64,000 bases of DNA from LMUY01 sp965199005 (GCA_965199005.1 CBDAQK010000006.1:2356001-2420000); one strand, 5' to 3'; positions 41,825-50,350 are shown, numbered from the stretch's first letter. Made by a program: numbers and translations. Notes: generated from the letters alone by a model not told the origin.

Positions 41825-42753
41825 CCGCGGCGATCGAAACGGTCGGCCTGCGCCGGGTGTTCAGCCAGCAGCAGGGCCTGTTTGGGCCGCCGGCCAATGT
41901 GGTGGCGGTCGACGACATCAGCCTGCAGGTCGCACCCGGCCGCGCCCTGGGCATCGTCGGGGAATCCGGCTGCGGCAAATCCACCTTGGCGCGCGTGCTG
42001 CTCGGCCTGCTTCCCGCCAGCGCCGGTACGGTCCGCGTGGAGGGCAAGCTCCTGGCGGACATGGACAGGCGGGCGCGGGCAAAGCTGATCCAGCCAGTCT
42101 TCCAGGACCCGATGAGCTCGCTCAACCCCCGGCGGCGGATCGGCGACATCGTCGCCCTGCCGCTGACCGCACAGGGTGTGGGCAAGGCCGAACAGCAACG
42201 CCGGGTGGCGGCGATGCTGGAGCGCGTCGGCCTCAGCCCGGAGACCGCGTCGCGCTATCCGGCACAACTCTCGGGCGGCCAACGCCAGCGCGTAGCGATC
42301 GCGCGCGCCCTGGTGATCGAGCCGCGGATCCTGATCTGTGACGAGCCGACCTCTGCCCTGGACGTGTCGGTGCAGGCGCAAATCCTGAATTTGCTGAGCG
42401 ATTTGCGGGTGGCGTTCGACCTGACGCTGGTGTTCATCAGCCATAACCTGGCGGTGGTGGAGCACATCGCCGACGAGGTGGCGGTGATGTATCTGGGCCG
42501 CATCGTCGAACATGGCCCCAGCAGTGCCGTGTTCGGCGAACCTGGGCATCCCTATACGCGGGCGCTGCTCGCCTCCGTGCTGACGCCGGAACCTGGGCTG
42601 GGCCTGCCGGATGTACCGCTCGGCGAAGGCTATCCCGATCCGGCAAATATTCCGCCGGGCTGCCGGTTTCATCCGCGCTGTCCGATCGCGATCGACCGGT
42701 GCCGCACCGAAGCGCCGGTGCGGCATGCGATCGAATGTCACCTAGCAGCATAA
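41821..42753 (+). CDS. ABC transporter ATPase, DppF/OppF type (importer 2)
   Basis: This 310-aa ATPase has Walker A 'GESGCGKST', signature 'LSGGQRQRVAIA', Walker B 'ILICDEPTSALD', H-loop 'FISHNLAV' and the Cys tail 'GCRFHPRCPIAI'. The ATG at 41821 overlaps the DppD stop. The gene is followed by a binding-protein gene 20 bp downstream, so in this operon the SBP is last. Confidence 0.94.
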   Translation: MTAAIETVGLRRVFSQQQGLFGPPANVVAVDDISLQVAPGRALGIVGESGCGKSTLARVLLGLLPASAGTVRVEGKLLADMDRRARAKLIQPVFQDPMSSLNPRRRIGDIVALPLTAQGVGKAEQQRRVAAMLERVGLSPETASRYPAQLSGGQRQRVAIARALVIEPRILICDEPTSALDVSVQAQILNLLSDLRVAFDLTLVFISHNLAVVEHIADEVAVMYLGRIVEHGPSSAVFGEPGHPYTRALLASVLTPEPGLGLPDVPLGEGYPDPANIPPGCRFHPRCPIAIDRCRTEAPVRHAIECHLAA

Positions 42754-42773
42754 TCAGACCGGAGGAGACAACG

Positions 42774-44285
42774 ATGAAGCGACGCACATTCCTGGCGACT
42801 GCCGCCGCGGCGAGCGTGGCGCAGCCAGCCTTGGCACAAAAGGCGCGCGACACGATGCGCGTTTTTTGGCGCGACGCAGTGCCCGATGTGGACCCCTTCC
42901 GCAACAGCCTGCGCACGGGCCTCATCCTGGCGCATGAGGGTTGGGACACGCTGGTGTATCGCGACCCGCATACCTTCAAAATCGTTCCGGCCCTGGCCAC
43001 CGAGTGGACGCAGACCGATCCGACGACGCTGGATTTTACCCTGCGCCAAGGGGTGAAATTCCATAACGGTGACCCGTTCGGCGCCGACGATGTGGTGTAC
43101 ACGCTGACAACCATTCAGACAGACCCGCTGGTCGCGGTGCCCAGCAATTTCTCCTTCATTGCGAGTGCGGAAAAGCTGGGCGACTTCAAGGTTCGGGTGA
43201 AGCTGAAGAACGTTTTCCCGGCGGCGCTCGAATACTTCTCCATGACGATCCCCATGTATCCCAAGGCCTATCGCGAGAAGGTGGGAGGAACCGCCTACTC
43301 GAAGCAACCAGTCGGCACCGGGCCTTATAAGATCACCCGGGTGAACGGCACCAGCAACGTCGACTTCGAGCGGTTCGAGGAATATTATAAGGAGAGCCCT
43401 AAGGGCCGGCCCGCGATCAAATACCTCAAGATCACCGAGGTGGCCGATGAATCCGGCGAGTTGACCGGGTTGATCAGCGGCCAAGCCGATTGGATTTGGC
43501 AGTTCAATCCAGACCAGTTCCAAAGCCTGCAGAGCCTGCCCGGCAAGCATGCGGTGCGCGCCGGGTCGATGCGGATGGGCTATTTGGAGGTCGACGCCGC
43601 AGGACGTGCCGGTAATGATAGCCCGTTGCAGAACCAGAAGGTGCGTCAGGCGATCTTCCATTCGATCGACCGCGCATCGATGGCAAAGAATCTGGTGCAG
43701 GGTGACAGCCATCCCGTGGCAGCCCCTTGCTACCCCACCCAATTCGGATGCGACCAAAAGGCGGCAACCGACTATGCCTACGACCCGGCGCTGGCAAAAA
43801 AACTCCTGGCCGACGCGGGCTATCCGCAGGGTTTCTCCACCACGATCTATACCTATTTGCTGCCATCGTGGAACGCGGCGATTCAGGGCTACATGAAGGC
43901 CATCGGCATCAACGTCGACCTTCAGCAATTGCAGACCGCCGCGGTCATCCAGAAGGTGAATGCCGGGCAGGCCCCGATCAACCTCGGGAGCTGGGGGAGC
44001 TACTCCATCAACGACGTCTCGGCGATCATGCCGTTTTACTTCGGCGGCGGGACCAACGACTATTCACGCGACCAGAAGGTCATGGATTTGGTCAAGGCCG
44101 GCGGCGCGGTGACGGACCCGGCAGAGCGGGAGAAGAACTATTCCGAAGCCATCCACGTTGCGACCGACCAAGCCTATTGGTTGCCGCTCTTCACCTTCGT
44201 GACGTATTACGCGTTCTCCGCCGACCTTGACTTCGAACCCTTCCCCGACGAGTTGCCGCGATTCTATCTGTGCAAGTGGAAATAG
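42774..44285 (+). CDS. Peptide-type ABC substrate-binding protein (importer 2, normal order)
   Basis: This 503-aa family-5 binding protein has a Tat/Sec-type signal (KRRTFLATAAAAS) and the usual order. 'FTLRQGVKFHNGDPF' is near residue 90, 'GTGPYKITRV' near 180, 'QKVRQAIFHSIDR' near 290, and the C-terminal lobe ends 'FYLCKWK'. A GGAGGAG lies just before the ATG. It collects peptide-like or amine ligands in the periplasm for importer 2. It serves as an internal reference showing that the SBP at 33422 is permuted. Confidence 0.93.
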   Translation: MKRRTFLATAAAASVAQPALAQKARDTMRVFWRDAVPDVDPFRNSLRTGLILAHEGWDTLVYRDPHTFKIVPALATEWTQTDPTTLDFTLRQGVKFHNGDPFGADDVVYTLTTIQTDPLVAVPSNFSFIASAEKLGDFKVRVKLKNVFPAALEYFSMTIPMYPKAYREKVGGTAYSKQPVGTGPYKITRVNGTSNVDFERFEEYYKESPKGRPAIKYLKITEVADESGELTGLISGQADWIWQFNPDQFQSLQSLPGKHAVRAGSMRMGYLEVDAAGRAGNDSPLQNQKVRQAIFHSIDRASMAKNLVQGDSHPVAAPCYPTQFGCDQKAATDYAYDPALAKKLLADAGYPQGFSTTIYTYLLPSWNAAIQGYMKAIGINVDLQQLQTAAVIQKVNAGQAPINLGSWGSYSINDVSAIMPFYFGGGTNDYSRDQKVMDLVKAGGAVTDPAEREKNYSEAIHVATDQAYWLPLFTFVTYYAFSADLDFEPFPDELPRFYLCKWK

Positions 44286-44292
44286 CGCGACC

Positions 44293-45042
44293 CTACTGCT
44301 TGGTCAGCATGCTCTCGTGCACCCACCCGAACGGCGCGGTATCACCCACCTGATACCAGCCGCCTGGGGCCTGGCCGAACACATGCAGCGTTGTACCCTG
44401 CTGCACCGTCCGGATCGAAGGCCCCTTCGGGTCGGAATGGACGTTGGAACTCTGCCGCACGATCACGGTGCCGCTGGCCTCGACCGGGGCCTTGGTCAGC
44501 GGCGGGGGCGCGCCCGGTCGGGCCGGGACGGTGCTAAAAACCACGGGGGCGGCTGGCGGCGAATCCGGGTTGCGGACGGCATCCGGCAAGGGCGGCGTCT
44601 GCACCGCGCGGAACGAGGATTGCGCCGGGCCGCCATTCTCGTAGCAATAGTTGACGATGGCCCCATAGACCCGGCTGGCCTCCGATGTGGTGGTGCCAAC
44701 GGTGTTATCGAACTGATATTGGGTCGCTTGCCCATTCTGCTGCATTGTGACGACGGAGACGAAGGGAACGAAGATGTTCGCGTCGTCAGCGAACGGGCTC
44801 ACCTGCCCACAAATCGCGACATGCTGCGGCGCCGCCTGGGTATAGCTCTGAACCCCGCGAAACCGCACCTTGGCCGGCGCCGGGACTAACGATTGTATGC
44901 TTTGCTCGGCGGCATCAACGACGCGCTGCATCGACGGTGCCGCGGCGGCAGTCGCGCCGGCGGTCTTTTTCTCATCCTTGCACCCGGCCAGCCCAGCCGC
45001 CGCCAAACTCACGAGGACAACCCTGGTAGCAAGAGCCGGCAT
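44293..45042 (-). CDS. Lipoprotein with C-terminal bacterial SH3 domain
   Basis: This 249-aa protein has a signal and lipobox LAGC (Cys21), a central domain of about 100 residues ('ICGQVSPFADDANIFVPFVS') and a Pro-rich linker. A C-terminal SH3b domain (about 185-249) carries 'GWYQVGD' and 'GWVHESML'. SH3b domains bind peptidoglycan or proteins at the cell surface. The start at 45042 is the lipobox-consistent Met. It converges with the SBP gene with 7 bp between the stops and has no clear link to the transporters. Confidence 0.8.
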   Translation of the reverse strand: MPALATRVVLVSLAAAGLAGCKDEKKTAGATAAAAPSMQRVVDAAEQSIQSLVPAPAKVRFRGVQSYTQAAPQHVAICGQVSPFADDANIFVPFVSVVTMQQNGQATQYQFDNTVGTTTSEASRVYGAIVNYCYENGGPAQSSFRAVQTPPLPDAVRNPDSPPAAPVVFSTVPARPGAPPPLTKAPVEASGTVIVRQSSNVHSDPKGPSIRTVQQGTTLHVFGQAPGGWYQVGDTAPFGWVHESMLTKQ

Positions 45043-45298
45043 GACGACGGTCGTTCCTTCGGTGGCGGGCGTCCCCCTGACGCTCACGAAGGCTCGTGAA
45101 CGCGGGACGTCAGCAGGGAGGGGGATTGATAGGGCGGATACCACATCTTGACCATTACCCTGTCCCTGCCGACCGTACACCACGTGTCCGGCACCTTGCC
45201 ATGCTGCGCGCGTGCAGGCTGTGGGACGTGGCGCCAAATGGGGGCAGCTAGGCACGACGCGAGAAAGCGGCGCTGCTCTATTTGATAGTCAAGGGTTT

Positions 45299-46000
45299 TT
45301 ATTGGTCAGGCGGACCGTTGCCGAAGCCCTCTTGGCCGGATAAGCGGGCCCAACTGGCGTAGCGGGCGGAGGCTGGGAGGGTGCCGTCCACGATAAGGCT
45401 CTGCCATACGCCGCAGGCCTTGACGAAGTGTGGTACGCTCCCTGGGAACATCGCCAGCGTCAGCGCCTCCGCGATCTCGTCTTCCGGCACGGCGTCGGCA
45501 TAGGCGGCCTCGAGTTGCCAGCCGAGTAGCCGCCAGCGGGCGCGGCAGACATGCACTGCGCAGTGCGCCAGATGCACCAGGCGCAACGGTGCCAAACGGC
45601 GCACGCCAGCCAGATAGGCGGATTTCGGGTCGAATGGCTGCAACGCGGCGGACCAATCGCGCGCCGCGAAATCATAGGCCGCACCCCCGATGGCACCCGC
45701 GCAGGCCGCGAAGGCCGCGGCGATCGTCTCGTCGGTGCCGCCTGCCTTACGCAGCTTGGCGATGTGGTGGGTTGCCACCGATTCATCCGTGGCACCCAGC
45801 ACAGCGAACCAGACGAATTCGCGGTCATGGTGTGACAGCACCCGATCGGCCAGGGCCATCGCCGAGTAGGCGGCATCGTAGCCAGCCAGCAAATCGGGGA
45901 ACACCAGGGCCAGCAGCCCATGATGCGGCAGCAGATAGCCCCGCTTGGCGCGCACGGCCACTAGCCGCTGTTCTAGCTCAGGCAGAGGCTCGTCGGTCAT
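45299..46000 (-). CDS. Carboxymuconolactone decarboxylase/AhpD-like protein lacking the Cys motif
   Basis: This 233-aa helical protein has two CMD-like halves, about 30-120 ('RVLSHHDREFVWFAVLGAT' then 'VATHHIAKLRKAG') and about 130-220. In AhpD/CMD peroxidases the helix carries ExxCxxC..H. Here the equivalent 'GATDESVATHH' has no cysteine, so a thiol-based reaction is unlikely at that site. The ATG at 46000 sits in an ATGA overlap with the tail of a decayed CobW-like frame, suggesting it once was coupled to a cobW gene. Confidence 0.6.
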   Translation of the reverse strand: MTDEPLPELEQRLVAVRAKRGYLLPHHGLLALVFPDLLAGYDAAYSAMALADRVLSHHDREFVWFAVLGATDESVATHHIAKLRKAGGTDETIAAAFAACAGAIGGAAYDFAARDWSAALQPFDPKSAYLAGVRRLAPLRLVHLAHCAVHVCRARWRLLGWQLEAAYADAVPEDEIAEALTLAMFPGSVPHFVKACGVWQSLIVDGTLPASARYASWARLSGQEGFGNGPPDQ

Positions 46001-46062
46001 GCGCACAGCGTACACGCGCCGACGCAACCGTCCAACTCCGCCGTCACCTTCGCCGGGTTGAA
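45997..46062 (-). pseudogene. C-terminal remnant of a CobW-family gene
   Basis: The last 21 codons of a minus-strand frame read 'FNPAKVTAELDGCVGAC...'. They align with the end of the intact CobW protein at 46546 ('FDEAAVTAELDVCIVSD'). Nucleotides CGTCCAACTC(C/T)GCCGTCAC are shared. Nothing CobW-like precedes it. Confidence 0.55.
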
Positions 46063-46545
46063 TGCGAGGGTTGAAACTGGCCGCCCGCTCTGGCCGCCGA
46101 GTTTTACACCGCGTCTGAGGAGGATATCGTCGGCCTTTTCGCCATCGCTCAGGCCGCAGAGGACCTGATCGGCGATGTGGACGCCGCCCGGGAACAGGCG
46201 CTGCGGATCGTGAGGGGCCTGTTGATCAAGGGATGCTCGCTGGCTGCTCGCCCTACAACGTGGGCGGCTATCGGCCCTGGCCAAACCAGGAACGGACCGT
46301 CGTCATGCGTCGCATCCGGTCCGAGTGGTTGGATCTAGGCCACTCACCAAGCATCCCCGACATCGTGTGGTTCGGACCTCCTAAACTGCCAAACGAGGAG
46401 AGCCTTTCCATGGAACGACTCCTATCCCGTCGCCCAACGCAGACCGCCGTAGGGTGAGCTTCAGCCCACCGCTTCGAGGCGCCGTGCGAAACGTGGCGGG
46501 CTAAGGCCCACCCTACGACTCCTATAGATATTGGAGCATCGTCGG
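46001..46545. other. 545-bp gap without an intact gene
   Basis: The gap holds the CobW tail remnant on its left and REP-like copy C on its right. Next to the CobW stop is a short 5' stub (ATGACCGACGATGC on the minus strand, from 46549) that matches the start of the CMD-like gene (ATGACCGACGAGCC). On the plus strand 46075-46330 is an open, coding-like frame ('FYTASEEDIVGLFAIAQAA') with no usable start codon. The whole looks like debris of an old duplication and deletion. Confidence 0.5.
46449..46517. repeat. REP-like double-hairpin intergenic element, copy C
   Basis: The arms are GTAGGGTGAGCTTCAGCCC (from 46449) and GGCGGGCTAAGGCCCACCC (to 46517). The centre, CTTCGAGGCGCCGTGCGAAA, is nearly the reverse complement of the centre of copy B, so the two copies are in opposite orientation. 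Confidence 0.75.
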
Positions 46546-47490
46546 TCATGCGTGAGGGTTATCCGACACAATGCAAACGTCCAACTCTGCCGTCACGGCC
46601 GCCTCATCAAACGCGCCGAGCGGGCCGATCAGGACCAGCCGGACCAACGCTGCACCCGGCGGTGACGGAGGCGCCGGGCTGATCGTGGCGCGGGTGCCGA
46701 CCATCTGAAACAGCAATGGCCGGCCGGGCTGGTCAATTGTCACCAGGATGCCTTTGGCGCGGAGGATACGCGGGGCCAGGCGCGAGACCGCGCGCTGAAA
46801 CAGCGGCAAAGACACCGGGGCGTTGGCCGTCCAATCCATCGTCTGAAAGGCTGGCGTGGAGAAAGCCGGCCGCTTGGCTGCCGCGCCGGGCTGATGCAAC
46901 CCCGCGGAGAACAACAGCTCTGCCGGCACGTCGCCATTCTGCACGTCGAACATCATCCGGCCGGGTTTGAACACGTGCAGCCGTTCGCGCATCGCCAGGT
47001 GTTCGTCCGGGGTGACCAAATCGGTCTTGGTCAGCAGGATGAAATCTGCGGTGCGAAGCTGCGACCGGCAAAGCGCATCGTCCAGCAGCGCCGGACAATC
47101 CAGCAGATGCCGGCAATCCGCCAGACAGACCACCGCATCCAAGGCAGCCTCCTTGAAGATCACCGGGTCCAGCAGATTGCGGACGATTTCGGCCGGGTCC
47201 GACACGCCGCTGGTCTCGATGACGATCCCGTCCAGCGCGGCATCCCGCCGCAGGATGGTGCTGAGCGTGCGCAGCAGGTCGCCCTGGAGGGAGCAGCAGA
47301 TGCAGCCATTCTTCAGGCTGACCACACCCTCGGAGACAGAGGCGAGTAACTCCGCGTCGATATCGATGGCGCCGAAATCATTCACCACGGCCGCCAGACG
47401 GCGGCCGTGCGGGTTGGCGAGCAGGCGGTTGATCAGCGTGGTCTTGCCCGCGCCGAGAAAGCCGGACACCAGGAGGATGGGAACCGCCAT
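46546..47490 (-). CDS. CobW/COG0523 family GTPase metallochaperone
   Basis: This 314-aa G3E GTPase has Walker A 'GFLGAGKTT' (about residues 10-18), the metal-binding CICC (Cys63, Cys65, Cys66), Walker B-like 'IETSGVSDP' and guanine motif 'LLTKTDLV', plus a C-terminal CobW domain. COG0523 proteins deliver zinc or other metals. Its start overlaps the P450 stop by one base (TAATG), so metal delivery may be coupled to the neighbouring oxygenase genes. Which metal is unknown. Confidence 0.92.
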   Translation of the reverse strand: MAVPILLVSGFLGAGKTTLINRLLANPHGRRLAAVVNDFGAIDIDAELLASVSEGVVSLKNGCICCSLQGDLLRTLSTILRRDAALDGIVIETSGVSDPAEIVRNLLDPVIFKEAALDAVVCLADCRHLLDCPALLDDALCRSQLRTADFILLTKTDLVTPDEHLAMRERLHVFKPGRMMFDVQNGDVPAELLFSAGLHQPGAAAKRPAFSTPAFQTMDWTANAPVSLPLFQRAVSRLAPRILRAKGILVTIDQPGRPLLFQMVGTRATISPAPPSPPGAALVRLVLIGPLGAFDEAAVTAELDVCIVSDNPHA

Positions 47491-48653
47491 TAGCGGCCAG
47501 TCACCTTCAGGCTGACCAAGCTGCGGAAGGTGGGCGAGTGTGCCCATTCCAGCGGCGCGTCATTGGCGCGGCGGAGCAGGGGCAGCGCCCGAAAGAAACT
47601 GCGCCCCACCAAGCGGGCCAGCGCTGCGCCGGCGCAGAAATGGATGCCATGGCCGAACCCCATATGCCGGCCCGGCGCGCGACCCACGTCGAAGCGGGCG
47701 GCGTCTTCGAACACACGCTCGTCCCGGTTGGCAGAGCCATACAGCATCATCACCTTGGCCCCCGCCGGCATGGTCGTGCCATGCATCACCTGGTCCCGCG
47801 TCAATATCCGGGAGAAGCGCTGCGCCGGGCTGTCGTAGCGCAGCATCTCCTCGATGGCGGTGTCGAGCAACGCCGGGTCGGCGGCGAGGCGGGCGTGCTG
47901 CGCCGGGTGGGCCAGCAGCGCCAGCGTGCCATTGGCAAGGAAGCTGGAGGTGGATTCGAACCCGGCACCCAGCACGGCACGGGCCATCCACACCACCTCG
48001 TCCGGGGCAAGCCGTTCACCATCGATCTCGGCTGACAGCAATGTGCTGATCAAATCATTTCCCGGTTGCGCCCGGCGGCGTTCGACCCCGGCGGCGACCA
48101 GGGCCAGGAGATCGGCCTGTGCCTGGGTGCCTTCGGGCGTGCGTTCGCGGGTGACGGGGTCGCGGTAGAGGGTGATGTCCAGCAGGCGTTTGAAATGCCC
48201 ATGGTCGACGCCATCCATGCCCAGCAGGGTCGACATCACGGCGCCGGACAAAGGTGCGGTCACATCCCGCACCAGATCGAACTGGCCAGCGTCGCGGGCG
48301 GCCTCGAGCAGGCGAGTGACTTCGGCCTGGATGCGTTCCGCCTCGCCCGCGACCTGTTTGCGGTTGAACGCCACGTTCACCAAGGCGCGCAGGCGGGTGT
48401 GCCTGGGTGGATCGACGGACCCCACCGTGCGCCCGACCTTCTCCGGGCTGTCGTTGATGACGTTGCCGGCGGTCGAGGAAAACACCGTCGGCTGATGCAT
48501 GGCGGCGGCGACGTCCGCGTGGCGCGACAACACCCAGCACCGCGCCGGCTCCGAGTAATAGACCGGGTGGTCCCGGCGCAACGTGGTGTAGAACGGGTAT
48601 GGGTCGGCATGGACCGCGAAATCGAACGGATCGAACTGGAAGCCATCAGGCAT
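47490..48653 (-). CDS. Cytochrome P450
   Basis: This 387-aa soluble bacterial P450 has the I-helix 'GAGFEST' (about 229-235), the K-helix ExxR (Glu269-Arg272) and the heme loop 'FGHGIHFCAG' with axial Cys340. Substrate recognition regions are not assignable. The start 'MPDGFQFDPFDF' fits the family. It is divergent from the DUF3225-LigAB operon by 79 bp and cotranscribed with the CobW gene. No ferredoxin or ferredoxin reductase gene is visible in the window. Confidence 0.95.
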   Translation of the reverse strand: MPDGFQFDPFDFAVHADPYPFYTTLRRDHPVYYSEPARCWVLSRHADVAAAMHQPTVFSSTAGNVINDSPEKVGRTVGSVDPPRHTRLRALVNVAFNRKQVAGEAERIQAEVTRLLEAARDAGQFDLVRDVTAPLSGAVMSTLLGMDGVDHGHFKRLLDITLYRDPVTRERTPEGTQAQADLLALVAAGVERRRAQPGNDLISTLLSAEIDGERLAPDEVVWMARAVLGAGFESTSSFLANGTLALLAHPAQHARLAADPALLDTAIEEMLRYDSPAQRFSRILTRDQVMHGTTMPAGAKVMMLYGSANRDERVFEDAARFDVGRAPGRHMGFGHGIHFCAGAALARLVGRSFFRALPLLRRANDAPLEWAHSPTFRSLVSLKVTGR

Positions 48654-48732
48654 CGGCGCTATCCCGGGAAGACGCGGCGTAAAATGCGGGAGATCGCAGC
48701 ATCGCGATAGCCCATCCGAAGGAGACCGTTGC

Positions 48733-49140
48733 ATGGATTTGACACCGAACCTGCCGGAGGTGGTCGCCGAGGTGAGCGCGCTGTTCGAGCGGTATGAACA
48801 GGCGCTGATCGACCGCGATGTGGACGTGCTGGATGCGACGTTCTGGAACAGCCCCTACACCATCCGCTATTCCCTGCGAGAAAACGGCTACGGGTTCGAT
48901 GAGATCCATGCGCATCGTGTCGGTGCGGCACCTGTCGGCAAGGGAACCAAGGAACGGCGGATACGGCTGGAAATCCTCACCCTGGGGCGGGACATCGCCA
49001 CGGTGAATTTGGAGTTCAAATTGCGCGGCGAACCGCAGATCGGGCGGCAAAGCCAGAGCTGGGTGCGCTTCCCCGATATTGGCTGGAAAGTGATTTCCGC
49101 CCATGTCTCGGTCATGCCGCCGCAACCTGGATTGGCGTGA
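48733..49140 (+). CDS. DUF3225 (AtzH/HpxZ-like) protein
   Basis: This 135-aa protein belongs to the NTF2-like DUF3225 family: 'ALFERYEQALIDRDVDVLDATFW' region, 'GFDEIHAHRVG' and a C-terminal 'SQSWVRFPDIGWKVISAHVS'. Family members include HpxZ (oxalurate/purine catabolism) and AtzH (assists s-triazine hydrolases). It starts the operon with ligA and ligB and overlaps ligA as TGATG, suggesting a role in the same ring-cleavage pathway. Confidence 0.88.
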   Translation: MDLTPNLPEVVAEVSALFERYEQALIDRDVDVLDATFWNSPYTIRYSLRENGYGFDEIHAHRVGAAPVGKGTKERRIRLEILTLGRDIATVNLEFKLRGEPQIGRQSQSWVRFPDIGWKVISAHVSVMPPQPGLA

Positions 49141-49502
49141 TGACCGAGGCCGACCCAAAGCTGCGGATGACGGTGTTCGACGGGCCGGTCTCGGCGCGCG
49201 GCTACCGCATCAACAAATTCGCCAAATCCCTGACGTCGCCAGCCGGGCGGGAGGCCTATGCGGCGGACCAGCGTGGCACCATGGCAGCCTATGGGCTTGG
49301 CGCGGAGGACATGGCGCTGGTCGAGGCAGGGGATTGGCAGGGCCTGCTGGATCGTGGGGCGTCCGTCTATCTTCTGGCGAAGATCGCCATCGCAGGGGGC
49401 GGCACGCTGATGGATATCGGGGCACAAATGCGCGGACAGAGTTTGGACGAGTTCATGGCCGCCTTGCAGGCCGAGCGCCTGCGCCGCCAGGGCGGTGCAT
49501 GA
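49140..49502 (+). CDS. LigA-type extradiol dioxygenase alpha subunit
   Basis: This 120-aa all-helical protein matches the small alpha subunit of protocatechuate 4,5-dioxygenase (LigA). It has 'INKFAKSLTSPAGREAY' and 'AYGLGAEDMALVEAGDW', with the family's 'GG..MDIGAQMRGQS' region. It caps the active site of the beta subunit encoded next. It overlaps both neighbours by TGA/ATG junctions. Confidence 0.9.
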   Translation: MTEADPKLRMTVFDGPVSARGYRINKFAKSLTSPAGREAYAADQRGTMAAYGLGAEDMALVEAGDWQGLLDRGASVYLLAKIAIAGGGTLMDIGAQMRGQSLDEFMAALQAERLRRQGGA

Positions 49503-50350
49503 TGGGCCGGATCATCGGCGGCATCGGCTGCTCCCACGCCCCTGCCCTGGCCGGGGTGTTCGACAGCGGCGGGCAAGACAAGCCGCTTTGGAAACCGATC
49601 TTCGACGGGTTCGGCCACGCCCGCGCCTGGCTGGAGGCGCGCAAGCCAGATTTGGTGGTGGTCGCCTACAACGATCACATGAACCACTTCTTCTTCGACG
49701 CCTATCCGACCTTCGCGCTAGGCGTGGCGGAGCGGTTTCCCTTGGCCGATGAAGGGCGCGCCACACGCGCGTTCGATCCGCTGCCGGGCCATCCGGAGTT
49801 TGCCTGGCACCTGGCGCGCAGCCTGGTGAATGACGAGTTCGACCCGACGGTGTGCCAGGAGATGCCGCTGGACCACGGCGTACTGGCGCCCCTGCCGCTG
49901 CTGCTGGCGCATCCGTGGCGGGTGCCGGTGGTGCCGCTGGCGGTGAACGTCATCCAGCATCCGCTGCCCACCGCCCGGCGCTGCTACCGTCTGGGGCAGG
50001 CGATCGGGCGGGCGGTGGAGAGCTATCCAGGCAAACTGGACGTCGTCGTGTTGGGCACGGGCGGGTTGTCGCACCAACTGCACGGCCCGGATTTCGGCGT
50101 CGTCAATCCGGCATGGGACCAGGAGTTCCTGGACCTGCTGGAACACGACCCGGCGCCGTTGGCGGCGATGAGCCATGATGCCTACATGCAGCGCGGCGGG
50201 GCGGAAGCGGTCGAGATGATCATCTGGCTGATCATGCGCGGTGCGCTGGGCGGCCCGGTGGATCGCACCCACCGCACCTACGACACGCCGGCGCTCACCG
50301 GGCTGGCTGTGACCGTGCTGGAGCCGCGCGAAGCCGCTCTGCCGCCATGA
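49502..50350 (+). CDS. LigB-type extradiol dioxygenase beta (catalytic) subunit
   Basis: This 282-aa protein matches the LigB catalytic chain. Fe(II) ligands correspond to His12 ('GCSHAP'), His59 ('YNDHMNHF') and a Glu near 235-238 ('GAEAVEMI'). The general-base His191 is in 'TGGLSHQLHG'. With LigA it would cleave a catecholic ring (protocatechuate, gallate or a methylgallate). An ATG one codon earlier (49499) is also possible. The last 56 bp overlap the 3' end of the opposite-strand permease gene. Confidence 0.92.
   Translation: MGRIIGGIGCSHAPALAGVFDSGGQDKPLWKPIFDGFGHARAWLEARKPDLVVVAYNDHMNHFFFDAYPTFALGVAERFPLADEGRATRAFDPLPGHPEFAWHLARSLVNDEFDPTVCQEMPLDHGVLAPLPLLLAHPWRVPVVPLAVNVIQHPLPTARRCYRLGQAIGRAVESYPGKLDVVVLGTGGLSHQLHGPDFGVVNPAWDQEFLDLLEHDPAPLAAMSHDAYMQRGGAEAVEMIIWLIMRGALGGPVDRTHRTYDTPALTGLAVTVLEPREAALPP

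Noticed and set aside
45997..46284. 95-codon minus-strand frame as a functional gene
   Set aside because: Only the last 21 codons resemble a protein (the CobW tail). The rest has no similarity or ribosome-binding site, so it is treated as a remnant.
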